In this document: in pieces, positions 8,625 through 17,387 of the stretch
Position numbering within the stretch: the first letter of the stretch is position 1
Layout: each line of letters opens with the position of its first letter
Assembly: GCF_000165795.1 (NCBI RefSeq)
Contig: NZ_CM001022.1
Span: 248,001 to 312,000 of the forward strand
Length of the DNA stretch: 64,000 nucleotides
Direction: 5' to 3'
From: Aminomonas paucivorans DSM 12260
GTDB taxonomy: Bacteria > Synergistota > Synergistia > Synergistales > Synergistaceae
Notes under the pieces: generated by a model
What the model was told of the DNA's origin: nothing
Databases searched by the model: none
The model's input: only the letters and a program-made list of their open reading frames with translations
Translations under genes and position numbers: made by a program

Positions 8625-8755
8625 TACGTCAAGACGCAGGTGTGCGGCTCTCCTTGCCAAACAAGGGAGGCGTGCCCGTTTCCAGACACACCCTATCGGC
8701 CGCACACCACGGACACGGGGCCCGACAGGCAATGCGGCTCGGAGGCGCTCTATGG
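8625..8755 (-). promoter_or_regulatory. Putative molybdenum-cofactor (Moco) riboswitch aptamer
   Basis: A structured minus-strand leader upstream of the MoeA-like gene and formate dehydrogenase. It contains CCTCCGAGCCGCATTGCC near its 5' side and TGGAAACGGGCACGCCTCCC followed by a GTTTGGCAAGGAG segment near its 3' side. From memory these blocks resemble the Moco RNA motif. Stable pairing (for example GTGTGCGGC with GCCGCACAC) closes the fold, and a strong terminator follows. Ligand identity rests on motif recall plus gene context, so it needs a covariance-model match. Confidence 0.6.
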
Positions 8756-9404
8756 GGTCTCCCCCTGGGGGGAGACTTGGGGTCTTCGGTCGAGTACAGG
8801 AAGTTCCCCGCCGCCGAGGAGTTTTCTCGCGAACCGTCCTCCGCCGGATGTCCGCCGCAGAACGGAAAGCCGCCGCGCCCCGGGGGCACCAACCCCGGAG
8901 TCTGCCTCGGTGCTTCGGGAGTGCAGGCTGCGCATCCTCCCCCCTGTGGTTCTCGCGGAGGATAGGCCGCAGGCCATTCACAACACAGAGCCATCTTCAT
9001 TCAGACTTGGTGGGCGTGTCAAGCATATCTGTGAAATATGTCACTGGAGGCCGGTTTCCTGGGGGAGAGGAAACCTTCGGGATCGGGTTGCGCCAAACCC
9101 CGATCGAGAGGGGGATCGTGGGTCGAGTGAAGGAGTCCCGTCATGGGGAACGGGATTGCCTCGGAGGTTTCCGATGGGCCCAAGATGTCCTTTTTCGTCT
9201 CGGGATTCGGAAAAGCGAGAGCTGGTGCCAAGAAGCACAAACCGGAGGTCCTGTGTGCGACGGGCCTGGCCGGGGAGAAACCGGATCGGACCGAGAGGAT
9301 CCTGTCCCCTGTTTTGTGCAGAGCAGCGGAAAGGGCGGGGCCTTTTTTCTTTCGCGGAGAACCGGAGGTTTCTTGTGCAAGAACAGGGGGGGCTTTCTTT
9401 GCCC
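8756..9404. other. Intergenic region without a recognised gene
   Basis: No frame here has a convincing start, RBS or domain. Several hairpins are visible, including TCCCGT/ACGGGA near 9146-9165 and a short AAAGG/CCTTT stem followed by TTTTTT near 9340-9356. Short phrases such as ACCGGAGGT recur at 9241 and 9361. It may hold the promoter of the minus-strand riboswitch transcript and possibly a small RNA, but I recognise none. Confidence 0.4.
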
Positions 9405-9433
9405 TTGCCCCTTCCGGGAAATTTGTGCATAAT
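9405..9433 (+). promoter_or_regulatory. Candidate promoter of the formate dehydrogenase module
   Basis: TTGCCC (9405-9410) and CATAAT (9428-9433) are separated by 17 bases and stand in a local AT-rich patch, the only one between the two divergent operons. It would give a 5' leader of about 420 bases before the SnoaL-like gene. Confidence 0.4.
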
Positions 9434-9859
9434 ATATCCAAATGTCGTGGCCGCACGTTCCTCTTGCCCCGAGCTCTTTTCGGGCGAGCCGGCCTACGTT
9501 CCCCCATTGCCGACGCCGTATCCCCGCTTTCCGTCCTTTTTCGAGCGCGAAAGGGAGAGGGTTCGTTTGCATATCTTGTGAATTTTAGGTCGACCGGGTC
9601 CCGTGGGGGACCCACCCTGGGCTGGGACAGCCCTGGCAGCGTGTGCAGGATCCACGGGGATCCTGGGGCGAAGGAGGGCCTTCGCCGGAGTTCTCAAATC
9701 CTTTTTCTCATTGCTCGGCATTCCAACAAGGGTCGTTACTCCCCAAACGGGGAGGGAGGTCTGTTCCCCGGGAGCGGTTCCCCTGGGAACAGGCTTTGGC
9801 GTGTTTTGTCCTGCCTGCGGACTTCAAGGGAGTGCGCAGGAGAAGATGGGAGGTCTGTC
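9434..9859 (+). other. Long structured leader upstream of the SnoaL-like gene
   Basis: No coding gene is supported. Hairpins include GGCGAAGG/CCTTCGCC (9667-9686) with a T-rich tract 16 bases later, and CTGTTCCC/GGGAACAG (9761-9792) enclosing a second small stem. It could be an attenuator or regulatory leader; no known riboswitch class was recognised. Confidence 0.35.
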
Positions 9860-10228
9860 ATGAAGGTTCAGGAGGAGATTCTCGGCTGCTTCGACGCATG
9901 GAACCGGGCCCTGCAGAGCGGGGATCCCGGGGAGGTGGCGAAGCTGTACGCGGCGGACGCCATTCTGTTGCCCACGGTGTCCAACGCGGTGCGGCACAAT
10001 TTCGCGGAGATTCGGGACTACTTCGCCCATTTCATGGAAAGCCATCCCAGTGGGCGGATCGACGAACCCAACGTGCGGGTCTACGGGGACCTGGCCATCA
10101 ACTCGGGGGTGTACACCTTCTCCTTCCCCGATAAGCCCCCCATCCAGGGGCGCTTCACCTTCGTCTACCGGAAGAACGGACAGCGCTGGGAGATCGTGGA
10201 GCACCATTCCTCCCGGATGCCGGAGTAA
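9860..10228 (+). CDS. SnoaL/CaMKII-association-like (DUF4440-type) small protein
   Basis: 122 residues from ATG 9860, preceded by GGGAGGT. An open frame extends far upstream, but that part has no domain and poor codon bias, so the internal ATG is used. The sequence ILGCFDAWNRALQSGDPGEVAKLYAADAILLPTVSN, then DYFAHFMESHPSG and GRFTFVYRKNGQRWEIVEHHSSRMPE, is the cystatin-like NTF2 fold of the SnoaL/DUF4440 group. Members bind small molecules or act as isomerases; the substrate is unknown. It is the first gene before the formate dehydrogenase module, 180 bases away. Confidence 0.75.
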   Translation: MKVQEEILGCFDAWNRALQSGDPGEVAKLYAADAILLPTVSNAVRHNFAEIRDYFAHFMESHPSGRIDEPNVRVYGDLAINSGVYTFSFPDKPPIQGRFTFVYRKNGQRWEIVEHHSSRMPE

Positions 10229-10407
10229 CGCCTCCGGGGGCGTCCTCTCTCGGAGGGGCGGCGGATTTGCGAGGGGTTCTTCCCCCTTCCCGAGGTTTTC
10301 GGGGTGGTCCGGAGGGCCGGATCTAAGGGGGTGCAGTTGCGGGAATGGGGTATCGGGTGTTTCTCCTCGGGGGTTTGGAGAAACGTAGGGCGATGGGAGG
10401 TATGGGA

Positions 10408-10875
10408 ATGCTGGAAAGAGAAGAGGTCGTTTCCAGGACGCGGGAGATCGTGGCTCCCTGGAAGGGCCGCAAGGGCGGGTTGATCCCCATCCTGCAGGGG
10501 GCCCAGAACGCCTTCGGCTATCTGCCGGCAGAGGCGCTCCAGACGATTTCCGAGGAGCTGACGGTGCCGCTTGCGGAGATCTACGGGGTGGTGACGTTCT
10601 ACGCCCAGTTCCACCTCAAGCCCCGGGGTCGTCACATCATCCGGGTGTGCCGGGGGACGGCGTGCCACGTCCGGGGGAGCCTGAAGCTGCTTCAGACCGT
10701 CAAGGAGTCCCTGAAGGTGGAGGAGAACGGCACCACCGAAGACCTGCGCTATACCCTGGAGCCGGTGGCCTGCATCGGGGCGTGCGGTCTGGCGCCGGTC
10801 ATCATGGTGGATTCGGACACCCACGGCCGACTGGTTCCGGAGAAGCTCAAGGAAATCCTGGACCATTACGAGTAA
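10408..10875 (+). CDS. NuoE/HndA-like [2Fe-2S] thioredoxin-fold subunit
   Basis: 155 residues; ATG 10408 is chosen over 10402 because GGGAGG (10395-10400) then lies 7 bases away. The N-terminal helical part (ILQGAQNAFGYLPAEAL) and IYGVVTFYAQFHLKPRG are typical NuoE. The four cluster Cys are in CRGTACHVRG and CIGACGLAPV. In the HndABCD/FdhABC type complexes this subunit passes electrons between NAD(P)-linked flavin and ferredoxin clusters. First of three subunits directly preceding a formate dehydrogenase catalytic gene. Confidence 0.88.
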   Translation: MLEREEVVSRTREIVAPWKGRKGGLIPILQGAQNAFGYLPAEALQTISEELTVPLAEIYGVVTFYAQFHLKPRGRHIIRVCRGTACHVRGSLKLLQTVKESLKVEENGTTEDLRYTLEPVACIGACGLAPVIMVDSDTHGRLVPEKLKEILDHYE

Positions 10876-10906
10876 CCCAATCACGAGTTCGGAGGGGGAC
10901 ACCACG

Positions 10907-11278
10907 GTGGCGAAGATCACGAGCCTCGAGGATCTGCGGAAGATCAAAGAGCACGCGAAGGACCAGACGTCCGCGAGGTCCGAGGGAAAGACCCGCATCA
11001 TCATCGGCCTGGGGACCTGCGGCATCGCCGCGGGGGCGCGGGCGGTGATGGAGGCGGTGATGGAGGAGCTGAACAAGAGGGGACTCAAGGACGTCTCCGT
11101 GGAGGGGACCGGGTGCATCGGCATGTGCCAGCAGGAGCCTCTCCTGGACGTGATCCGTCCCGGGGAGCCCCGGATCACCTACGGCCGCGTGACGGCCCAG
11201 GACGTGCCCCGGATCGTTGCGGACCACCTGGTGAACGGCCGGATCGTGCAGGACAAGCTCATCGGCCGGGCCGAGTAG
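10907..11278 (+). CDS. HndB-like [2Fe-2S] ferredoxin-domain subunit
   Basis: 123 residues from GTG 10907 with GGAGGGGG upstream. The sequence begins ITSLEDLRKIKEHAKDQ and contains GTCGIAAGARAVMEA and TGCIGMCQQEPLLDV, the thioredoxin-like ferredoxin fold of NADP-reducing hydrogenase subunit HndB. It should carry one [2Fe-2S] cluster bound by Cys in TCG and GCIGMC. It sits between the NuoE- and NuoF-like genes with short gaps, and has a paralogue in the hydrogenase operon at 19003. Confidence 0.85.
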   Translation: MAKITSLEDLRKIKEHAKDQTSARSEGKTRIIIGLGTCGIAAGARAVMEAVMEELNKRGLKDVSVEGTGCIGMCQQEPLLDVIRPGEPRITYGRVTAQDVPRIVADHLVNGRIVQDKLIGRAE

Positions 11279-11293
11279 GAGGACGAGAAGATC

Positions 11294-13087
11294 ATGCCGA
11301 CATACCGGAGTCACGTACTGGTCTGCGGAGGCACGGGCTGCGTCTCCAGCGGCAGCGCCAAGCTTCAGGAGGCCCTGCAGAAGGAGCTGGGCAAGCAGGG
11401 TCTGGACAAAGAGATTCTCCTGGTCCAGACGGGCTGTCACGGGATGTGCGAGGCCGGGCCCATCATGGTGGTGTACCCCGAGGGGACCTTCTACACCCAC
11501 GTGAAGCCCGAGGACGCCGCGGAGATCGTGGAGGAGCACCTGCTCAAGGGGCGGGTGGTCCAGCGGCTTCTGCACAAGGAGGACCTCACCGCCGAGGCGG
11601 TGGCCCACTACAAGGAGCTGCCCTTCTACTCCAAGCAGATGCGCATCACCCTGCGCAACTGCGGCTACATCAACCCGGACAACATCGACGAGTACATCGG
11701 CCGGGACGGCTACCAGGGGCTGGCCAAGGTGCTCCAGGATCTTTCCCGGGACGACGTGATCAACGAGATGAAGACCTCCGGCCTGCGGGGGCGGGGCGGT
11801 GGCGGCTTCCCCACGGGGATGAAGTGGGAGTTCTGCAAGAAGTCCCCGGGGGACAAGAAGTTCGTCATCTGCAACGCCGACGAAGGGGACCCCGGGGCCT
11901 TCATGGACCGCTCCCTGCTGGAGGGGGACCCCCACGCCATCCTTGAGGGCATGGCCATCGGGGCCTACGCCATGGGGGCCGACGAGGGCTACATCTACTG
12001 CCGGGCGGAGTACCCCCTGGCCATCAAGCGGCTGCACCAGGCCATCGCCCAGGCGGAGGAATACGGCCTGCTGGGCAAGAACATCATGGGCACGGACTTC
12101 TCCTTCGAGATCCACGTGAAGGAGGGGGCGGGGGCCTTCGTCTGCGGCGAGGAGACCGCCCTCATGGCCTCCATCGAGGGGCAGCGGGGCATGCCCCGTC
12201 CCCGGCCGCCCTTCCCCGCCAACAAGGGGCTGTGGGAAAAGCCTTCCAACATCAACAACGTGGAGACCTGGGCCAACGTGGCACAGATCATCCTCCACGG
12301 GGGAGCCTGGTATGCCTCCGTGGGCACCGAGAAGTCCAAGGGCACCAAAGTCTTCGCCCTCACGGGGAAGGTGAAGAACACCGGGCTGGTGGAGGTCCCC
12401 ATGGGCACCACCATCCGGGAGGTGGTCTTCGAGATCGGCGGCGGCATCCTGAACGACAAGAAGTTCAAGGCTGTGCAGATCGGCGGACCCTCCGGGGGCT
12501 GCCTCACGGAGGAGCACCTGGACCTGCCCATCAGCTACGAGTCCCTCACCGCCGCCGGGGCCATCATGGGTTCCGGGGGACTGGTGGTGGTGGACGAGGA
12601 CACCTGCATGGTGGACGTGGCCAAGTTTTTCCTGGAGTTCACCCAGGCGGAGTCCTGCGGCAAGTGCGTCCCTTGCCGGGAGGGCACCAAGAAGATGCTG
12701 GACATCCTGACCCGGATCACCGAAGGCAAGGGGCAGGAGGGGGACATCGAAAAGCTCCAGTACCTGGGCACCCAGATCAAGGACGCGTCCCTCTGCGGCC
12801 TGGGGCAGACCGCCCCGAACCCGGTGCTCACCACCATCCGCTACTTCCGGCACGAGTACGAGGCCCACATCAAGGACAAGAAGTGTCCCGCCGGAGCCTG
12901 CGTCGCCCTGACGAGCTTCGTCATCGACCCCGCCAAGTGCATCGGCTGCACCAAGTGCGCCCGGGTCTGTCCCGTGAACGCCATCACCGGGGAGATCAAG
13001 AAGCCCCACGTGATCGACGCGGAGAAGTGTGTCAAGTGTGGTGCCTGCGCGGAGGCCTGTCCCGTGAAGGCTATTTCCCGACGCTAA
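11294..13087 (+). CDS. NuoF/HndC-like NAD(P)H- and FMN-binding Fe-S subunit
   Basis: 597 residues. An N-terminal ferredoxin-like domain (VCGGTGCVSSGS, TGCHGMCEAGP) precedes the NuoF core: FMN/NAD site GLRGRGGGGFPTGMKW and NADEGDPGAFMDRS, GAGAFVCGEETAL, then the [4Fe-4S] ligands SCGKCVPCREGT. Two C-terminal [4Fe-4S] motifs, CIGCTKCARVCP and CVKCGACAEACP, make it the long HndC/HydB form. It is likely the flavin-bifurcating subunit exchanging electrons between NAD(P)H, ferredoxin and the formate dehydrogenase encoded next. The same length as its hydrogenase-operon paralogue at 19426 (597 residues). Confidence 0.9.
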   Translation: MPTYRSHVLVCGGTGCVSSGSAKLQEALQKELGKQGLDKEILLVQTGCHGMCEAGPIMVVYPEGTFYTHVKPEDAAEIVEEHLLKGRVVQRLLHKEDLTAEAVAHYKELPFYSKQMRITLRNCGYINPDNIDEYIGRDGYQGLAKVLQDLSRDDVINEMKTSGLRGRGGGGFPTGMKWEFCKKSPGDKKFVICNADEGDPGAFMDRSLLEGDPHAILEGMAIGAYAMGADEGYIYCRAEYPLAIKRLHQAIAQAEEYGLLGKNIMGTDFSFEIHVKEGAGAFVCGEETALMASIEGQRGMPRPRPPFPANKGLWEKPSNINNVETWANVAQIILHGGAWYASVGTEKSKGTKVFALTGKVKNTGLVEVPMGTTIREVVFEIGGGILNDKKFKAVQIGGPSGGCLTEEHLDLPISYESLTAAGAIMGSGGLVVVDEDTCMVDVAKFFLEFTQAESCGKCVPCREGTKKMLDILTRITEGKGQEGDIEKLQYLGTQIKDASLCGLGQTAPNPVLTTIRYFRHEYEAHIKDKKCPAGACVALTSFVIDPAKCIGCTKCARVCPVNAITGEIKKPHVIDAEKCVKCGACAEACPVKAISRR

Positions 13088-13115
13088 AGCGCTAAAGAGA
13101 GAGGGTTGAGAGGGT

Positions 13116-15824
13116 ATGCAAGGAATCGAAGCAATCATCAACGGTCGAACGATCGTCGCGGAACCGGGGATGACGATCCTTCAGGCTGCCAGGGCCCACG
13201 GGATCCACATCCCGACCCTGTGCGACCATCCGGTACTCAAGGCCGTGGGGGCGTGCCGAGTGTGCCTGGTGGAGGTGGAGAAGAACCCGAAGCTGCTGAC
13301 CGCCTGTTCCACTCCCCTGAGCCCGGGGATGGTGGTGCACACCCATTCGCCCCGGGTCCTGGAGGCCCGTCGGGCGGTGGTGGAGCTTCTCCTGATCCGT
13401 CATCCCCTGGACTGCTTCAGCTGTTCCAGCAACGGGAAGTGCGAGCTTCAGGACGTGGCCTACGAGCTGGGGATCCAGAAGTCTCCCTTCGCGGAGGAGG
13501 GGGACACCTGCACGAAGTACGCCCTGGAGGACGCCAACCCGTTCTACGTCCGGGACATGAACAAGTGCATCCTCTGCGGTCGGTGCATCCGGGCCTGCGA
13601 CAGCCTGGCCCAGTACCACGCCATCGACTTCCAGAACCGGGGGATCAAGACCATGGTCCAGCCTCCCGTGGGGGTCGACCTGGAGCACTCGGACTGCACC
13701 TTCTGCGGCCAGTGCGTCCAGGTGTGCCCGGTGGGGGCGCTTTCGGAAAAGACCGCCCGGGGGCTGGGTCGGCCCTGGGAGATGCGGTCCGTGAAGACCA
13801 CCTGTTCCTACTGCGGGGTGGGGTGTGAACTCCACATCCAGGTGAACGCCAAGACCGGAAAGATCGCCAACGTCACCACGGACTACGAGAGCAAAAGCGC
13901 CCTGAACGAGGGGCGGAGCTGCGTGAAGGGGCGATTCGCCTGGCAGTTCGTGCACAGCGAGGAGCGCCTCACCAGGCCGCTGATCCGGGAGAACGGCGTC
14001 CTGCGCGAGGCCACCTGGGAAGAGGCCCTCAACGCGGTGGTGGGAGGGCTGGGGCACATCCGGGAGCAGCACGGCCCGGATACCATCGGTTTCTTCTCCT
14101 CCGCCCGGTGCACCAACGAGGAGAACTACCTGCTCCAGAGGCTGGCGAGGGAGGTGATCGGCACAAACAACGTGGACCATTGTGCCCATCTCTGACACAG
14201 CGCTACCGTGAAGGGTCTCGGTGAGACCCTCGGAAGCGGCGCCATGACCAACGATTTCCGGTCCATCCGGAAGGCGGACGTGCTGTTCGTCATCGGTTCC
14301 AACACCACGGAGGCCCACCCGGTCATCGGCTCCTGGATCAAGGAGCGTCGCCGGGCGGGGGCGAAGCTCATCGTCTGCGATCCCCGGAAGATCGAGCTGG
14401 CGGAGTACGCCGACGTGTACCTGCGGCAGAAGAGCGGCACCGACGTGGCCCTGGTGAACGGGCTGATGCACGTCATCCTGCGGGACAACCTGCAGGACGA
14501 GGCCTTCCTCGCCCAGCGGGTGGAGAACTTCGAGGCACTGAAGGCCCAGGTGGCTTCCTACACCCCCGAGGTGGTCTCGGAGATCACCGGGGTGGCCCCG
14601 GAGCTGATCGAAGAGGCAGCCCGGATCTACGCGAAGGGGCCCAACTCGGCGATCTTCTACACCATGGGGATCACCCAGCACGTCACGGGAACCAACAACG
14701 TGCGGAGCATGGCCAACCTGGCCCTTCTGTGCGGCATGCTGGGGCGCCCGGGCACGGGGGTGAACCCCCTTCGGGGGCAGAACAACGTGCAGGGGGCCTG
14801 CGACATGGGCTGTCTGCCCGACGTGTACTCGGGCTACCAGAAGGTGGCGGACCCCCAGTCCCGGGAGAAGATGGGCAAACTCTGGGGGGCGGAACTTCCC
14901 GCCGGGCCGGGGATGACCCTGGTGCGGATGATGGAGGCGGCGGGAAGCGGCACCTTGAAAGGGCTGTTCATCATGGGGGAGAACCCCATGGTGACGGACC
15001 CCGATACGAACCACGTGCGCCACAGCCTGGAGAAGCTGGACCTCCTGGTGGTGCAGGACATCTTCCTCACCGAGACGGCGCAGATGGCGGACGTGGTCCT
15101 GCCCGCCGCCTGCTGGGGGGAGAAGGACGGCACCTTCACCAACACCGCCCGTACGGTCCAGCGGGTCCGCAAGGCGGTGGAGTCTCCGGGGGAGGCCCGG
15201 GGGGACTGGGAGATCCTGCAGGACATCGCCGTGCGCCTGGGGGCGCCCTGGAACTTCCGCAGCGCCTCGGAGGTGTTCGACGATCTGGCCCGGGTCACCC
15301 CGAGCTACGGCGGCATGAGCTACCGCCGCCTGGAGGAGAAGGGGCTGGCGTGGCCCTGCCCCACCCCGGAGCATCCGGGAACGCCGATCCTGCACACGGA
15401 GAAGTTCCCCCGTCAGGGCGGGAAAGCCACCTTCTCCCCCTGCGAGTGGAAGGCTCCCCACGAGTGGCCCGACGAGGAGTACCCGTACCTGGCCACCACG
15501 GGACGTCTTCTGTACCACTACCATTCCGGGAGCATGACCCGACGGAGCGCCCCGGGAGAGTTCGTCAAGGAGCTGTACGTGGAGGTGCACCCCGCCGACG
15601 CGGCGGCCCTGTGCCTGGAGGAGGGGCAGCTGGTCCGGGTCACGTCCCGCCGGGGCAGCGTGGAGGGCAAGGCAAAGGTCACCGACCGGGTCCCCCCGAA
15701 GATGGTCTTCCTGCCCTTCCACTTCGGCGAGGCTTCGGCCAACGTCCTCACCGCCGCGGTGATCGACCCGGATTCGGAGACTCCGGGTTACAAGGTCAGC
15801 GCGGTTCGGGTGGAAAAGGTCTGA
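13116..15824 (+). CDS. fdhA: Selenocysteine formate dehydrogenase, catalytic subunit of a NuoEF-linked complex (TGA at 14193-14195 read as Sec)
   Basis: 902 residues with Sec at 360 in HCAHL-U-HSATVKGL. The architecture equals that of the 4754-7504 gene: N-terminal [2Fe-2S], His-ligated cluster (RHPLDCFSC), two [4Fe-4S] (CILCGRCIRACD, CTFCGQCVQVCP), then the molybdopterin oxidoreductase (CSYCGVGCE) and its C-terminal dinucleotide-binding domain (LATTGRLLYHYHSGSMT). It lies 28 bases after the NuoF-like subunit and before a FocA channel, so it probably forms an NAD(P)- and ferredoxin-linked formate dehydrogenase. Conventional calling would split it at the TGA. Confidence 0.93.
14193..14230 (+). 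promoter_or_regulatory. Bacterial SECIS element and Sec UGA codon of the second formate dehydrogenase
   Basis: After the UGA (14193-14195) and a 16-base spacer comes an 8-bp stem AGGGTCTC (14212-14219) paired with GAGACCCT (14223-14230), loop GGT. The overall placement fits a bSECIS, though the spacer is a few bases longer than in the first gene. Confidence 0.75.
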
Positions 15825-15841
15825 CGGAACCGAGGAGGGGG

Positions 15842-15870
15842 GAGCGGGGCGCTGCGCCCCCTCCCTCCCC
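15842..15870 (+). promoter_or_regulatory. Hairpin between formate dehydrogenase and focA
   Basis: GGGGCG and CGCCCC form a compact stem inside a longer GGAG...CTCC pairing. No T-run follows, so it may slow RNA decay or partly attenuate rather than terminate. Confidence 0.35.
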
Positions 15871-15900
15871 ATCCAAACCATAGGAGGGAGATCAAAAGTC

Positions 15901-16728
15901 ATGAATTTCAAGACCCCTGCGGAGCTGGCCAAGTCCGGCTGCGCCGTCGCCAAGGCCAAGTGCGCCTGGTCGGTCCCCCAGATGCTCATCATGGGCATCC
16001 TGGCGGGGGCCTACATCGCCTTCGGAGGCTTTCTGAACACCGTGGTCACCCAGGACCTGGCGAAGTACGCCGGGGTGGGGGTGACGAAGTTCCTGGGCGG
16101 GGCGGTCTTCTCCGTGGGACTCATGTTGGTGGTCATCGGCGGAGCGGAGCTGTTCACGGGGAACTGCCTCATGCCCATGGGGGTCATGGCGGGCTGCGCC
16201 ACCTTCAGCGGGATGCTGCGCAACTGGTTCTGGGTGTACACCGCCAACCTCATCGGCTCCCTCCTGGTGGCCCTGCTGGTCCACCTGGGAGGCATGGACA
16301 CCGGCGCGGTGGGGGTCAACGCCCTGAAGATCGCCTCCGCCAAGATGAACCTTTCCATGGATCAGGCCTTCTTCCGGGGCATCCTCTGCAACTGGCTGGT
16401 GGTGATGGCGGTGTGGATGAGCATGGCCGCCCAGGACATCGTCGGCAAGGTTTTCTCCATCTTCTTCCCCATCATGGCCTTCGTCGCCTCCGGTTTCGAA
16501 CACAGCATCGCCAACATGTACTTCATGGCCCTGGGGATCTTTGCCAAGGGCGACGCCGCGGTGGTGGCCGCCGCGGAGCTGGCCCCGGAGAAGCTGGCCT
16601 CCGTCGGTCTGGGGGGCTACCTGCACAACCTGATCCCCGTCACCCTGGGGAACATGGTGGGAGGCATCCTCTTCGTGGCGGTGGCCTACTACCTGGTCTT
16701 CCAAAAGAACCTGGAAAACATGGAGTAG
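15901..16728 (+). CDS. focA: Formate/nitrite transporter family channel
   Basis: 275 residues, RBS TAGGAGGGAG, ATG 15901. Six predicted membrane segments and the family signatures AELFTGN (residues 82-88) and GFEHSIANMYF (198-208, with the conserved gating His H201) identify a FocA/NirC-type pentameric channel. Next to formate dehydrogenase it most likely moves formate across the inner membrane, in or out depending on flux direction. Followed three bases later by mobA. Confidence 0.9.
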   Translation: MNFKTPAELAKSGCAVAKAKCAWSVPQMLIMGILAGAYIAFGGFLNTVVTQDLAKYAGVGVTKFLGGAVFSVGLMLVVIGGAELFTGNCLMPMGVMAGCATFSGMLRNWFWVYTANLIGSLLVALLVHLGGMDTGAVGVNALKIASAKMNLSMDQAFFRGILCNWLVVMAVWMSMAAQDIVGKVFSIFFPIMAFVASGFEHSIANMYFMALGIFAKGDAAVVAAAELAPEKLASVGLGGYLHNLIPVTLGNMVGGILFVAVAYYLVFQKNLENME

Positions 16729-16730
16729 CC

Positions 16731-17387
16731 GTGGTCCCCAAGCGGAAGAACTCCTTGGGCGGAGGCGGGGCGATCCCCGCTTCCGCCATTGTGTTAGGGG
16801 GGGGAGAGGGCCGCCGGATGGGAGGCAACAAGCTCTTCCTGGCGGTGGACGGGCTGCTGCTGCTCCACTGCGTCCTGGATCGGATCTGTCCCTGGTTTCG
16901 GGAGGTCCTCCTGGCGGTGGGGCCCAAGGACGCCTCGTCCCTGTCCCTTCTGCTGGAGGGTCGGTCCTGGGCCTCCCCGGTGCGGGTGGTGGTGGACCGG
17001 GCCCCGGGAAAGGGTCCCCTGGCGGGGTTGGTCGCGGGGCTGCGGGAGATGGATTCCCCCTGGGCCTTCCTGATGGGGTGCGACATGCCCTGGATCCAGG
17101 AGCCCCTGGTTCGGCGCATGTGGGCCCTGCGGGAACGGGAGGAAGGGGTTCTCTGCTGGGAGAGGGAGGGCTACCTGGAACCGCTCCACGCCTTCTACTC
17201 CCGCTCCTGTCTTCCCTTCGCGGAGGAGGCCCTGGCCCGCAAGGACCACAAGCTGAAGAGCTTCTACCCCCAGGTGCCGGTGCAGGTGGTGCCCGAGGAG
17301 GCCTTCGCGGACCTTCCGGGACACCGCCGATCCTTCGAGGGGATCAACACCCCTCTGCAGCTGGAGCGGTTCCGGGAGTCCCGATAG
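16731..17387 (+). CDS. mobA: Molybdenum cofactor guanylyltransferase
   Basis: 218 residues from GTG 16731, with GGAG overlapping the focA end. The nucleotide-binding motif is AIVLGGGEGRRMGGNKLFL; VDRAPGKGPLAGLVAGL and LMGCDMPW are the other MobA signatures. It adds GMP to molybdopterin to give the MGD cofactor needed by both formate dehydrogenases in the window. The 3' end overlaps the convergent fdhD gene by 44 bases. Confidence 0.87.
   Translation: MVPKRKNSLGGGGAIPASAIVLGGGEGRRMGGNKLFLAVDGLLLLHCVLDRICPWFREVLLAVGPKDASSLSLLLEGRSWASPVRVVVDRAPGKGPLAGLVAGLREMDSPWAFLMGCDMPWIQEPLVRRMWALREREEGVLCWEREGYLEPLHAFYSRSCLPFAEEALARKDHKLKSFYPQVPVQVVPEEAFADLPGHRRSFEGINTPLQLERFRESR

Noticed and set aside
9337-9362. 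6S, RNase P or tmRNA gene in the 9000-9860 gap
   Set aside because: Conserved sequence blocks of RNase P RNA, SRP RNA and tmRNA were looked for and not found; only generic hairpins are present.
9143-9859. An N-terminal extension of the SnoaL-like protein by 239 residues
   Set aside because: The extension has no domain and weak codon bias, and the ATG at 9860 has a proper GGGAGGT site.
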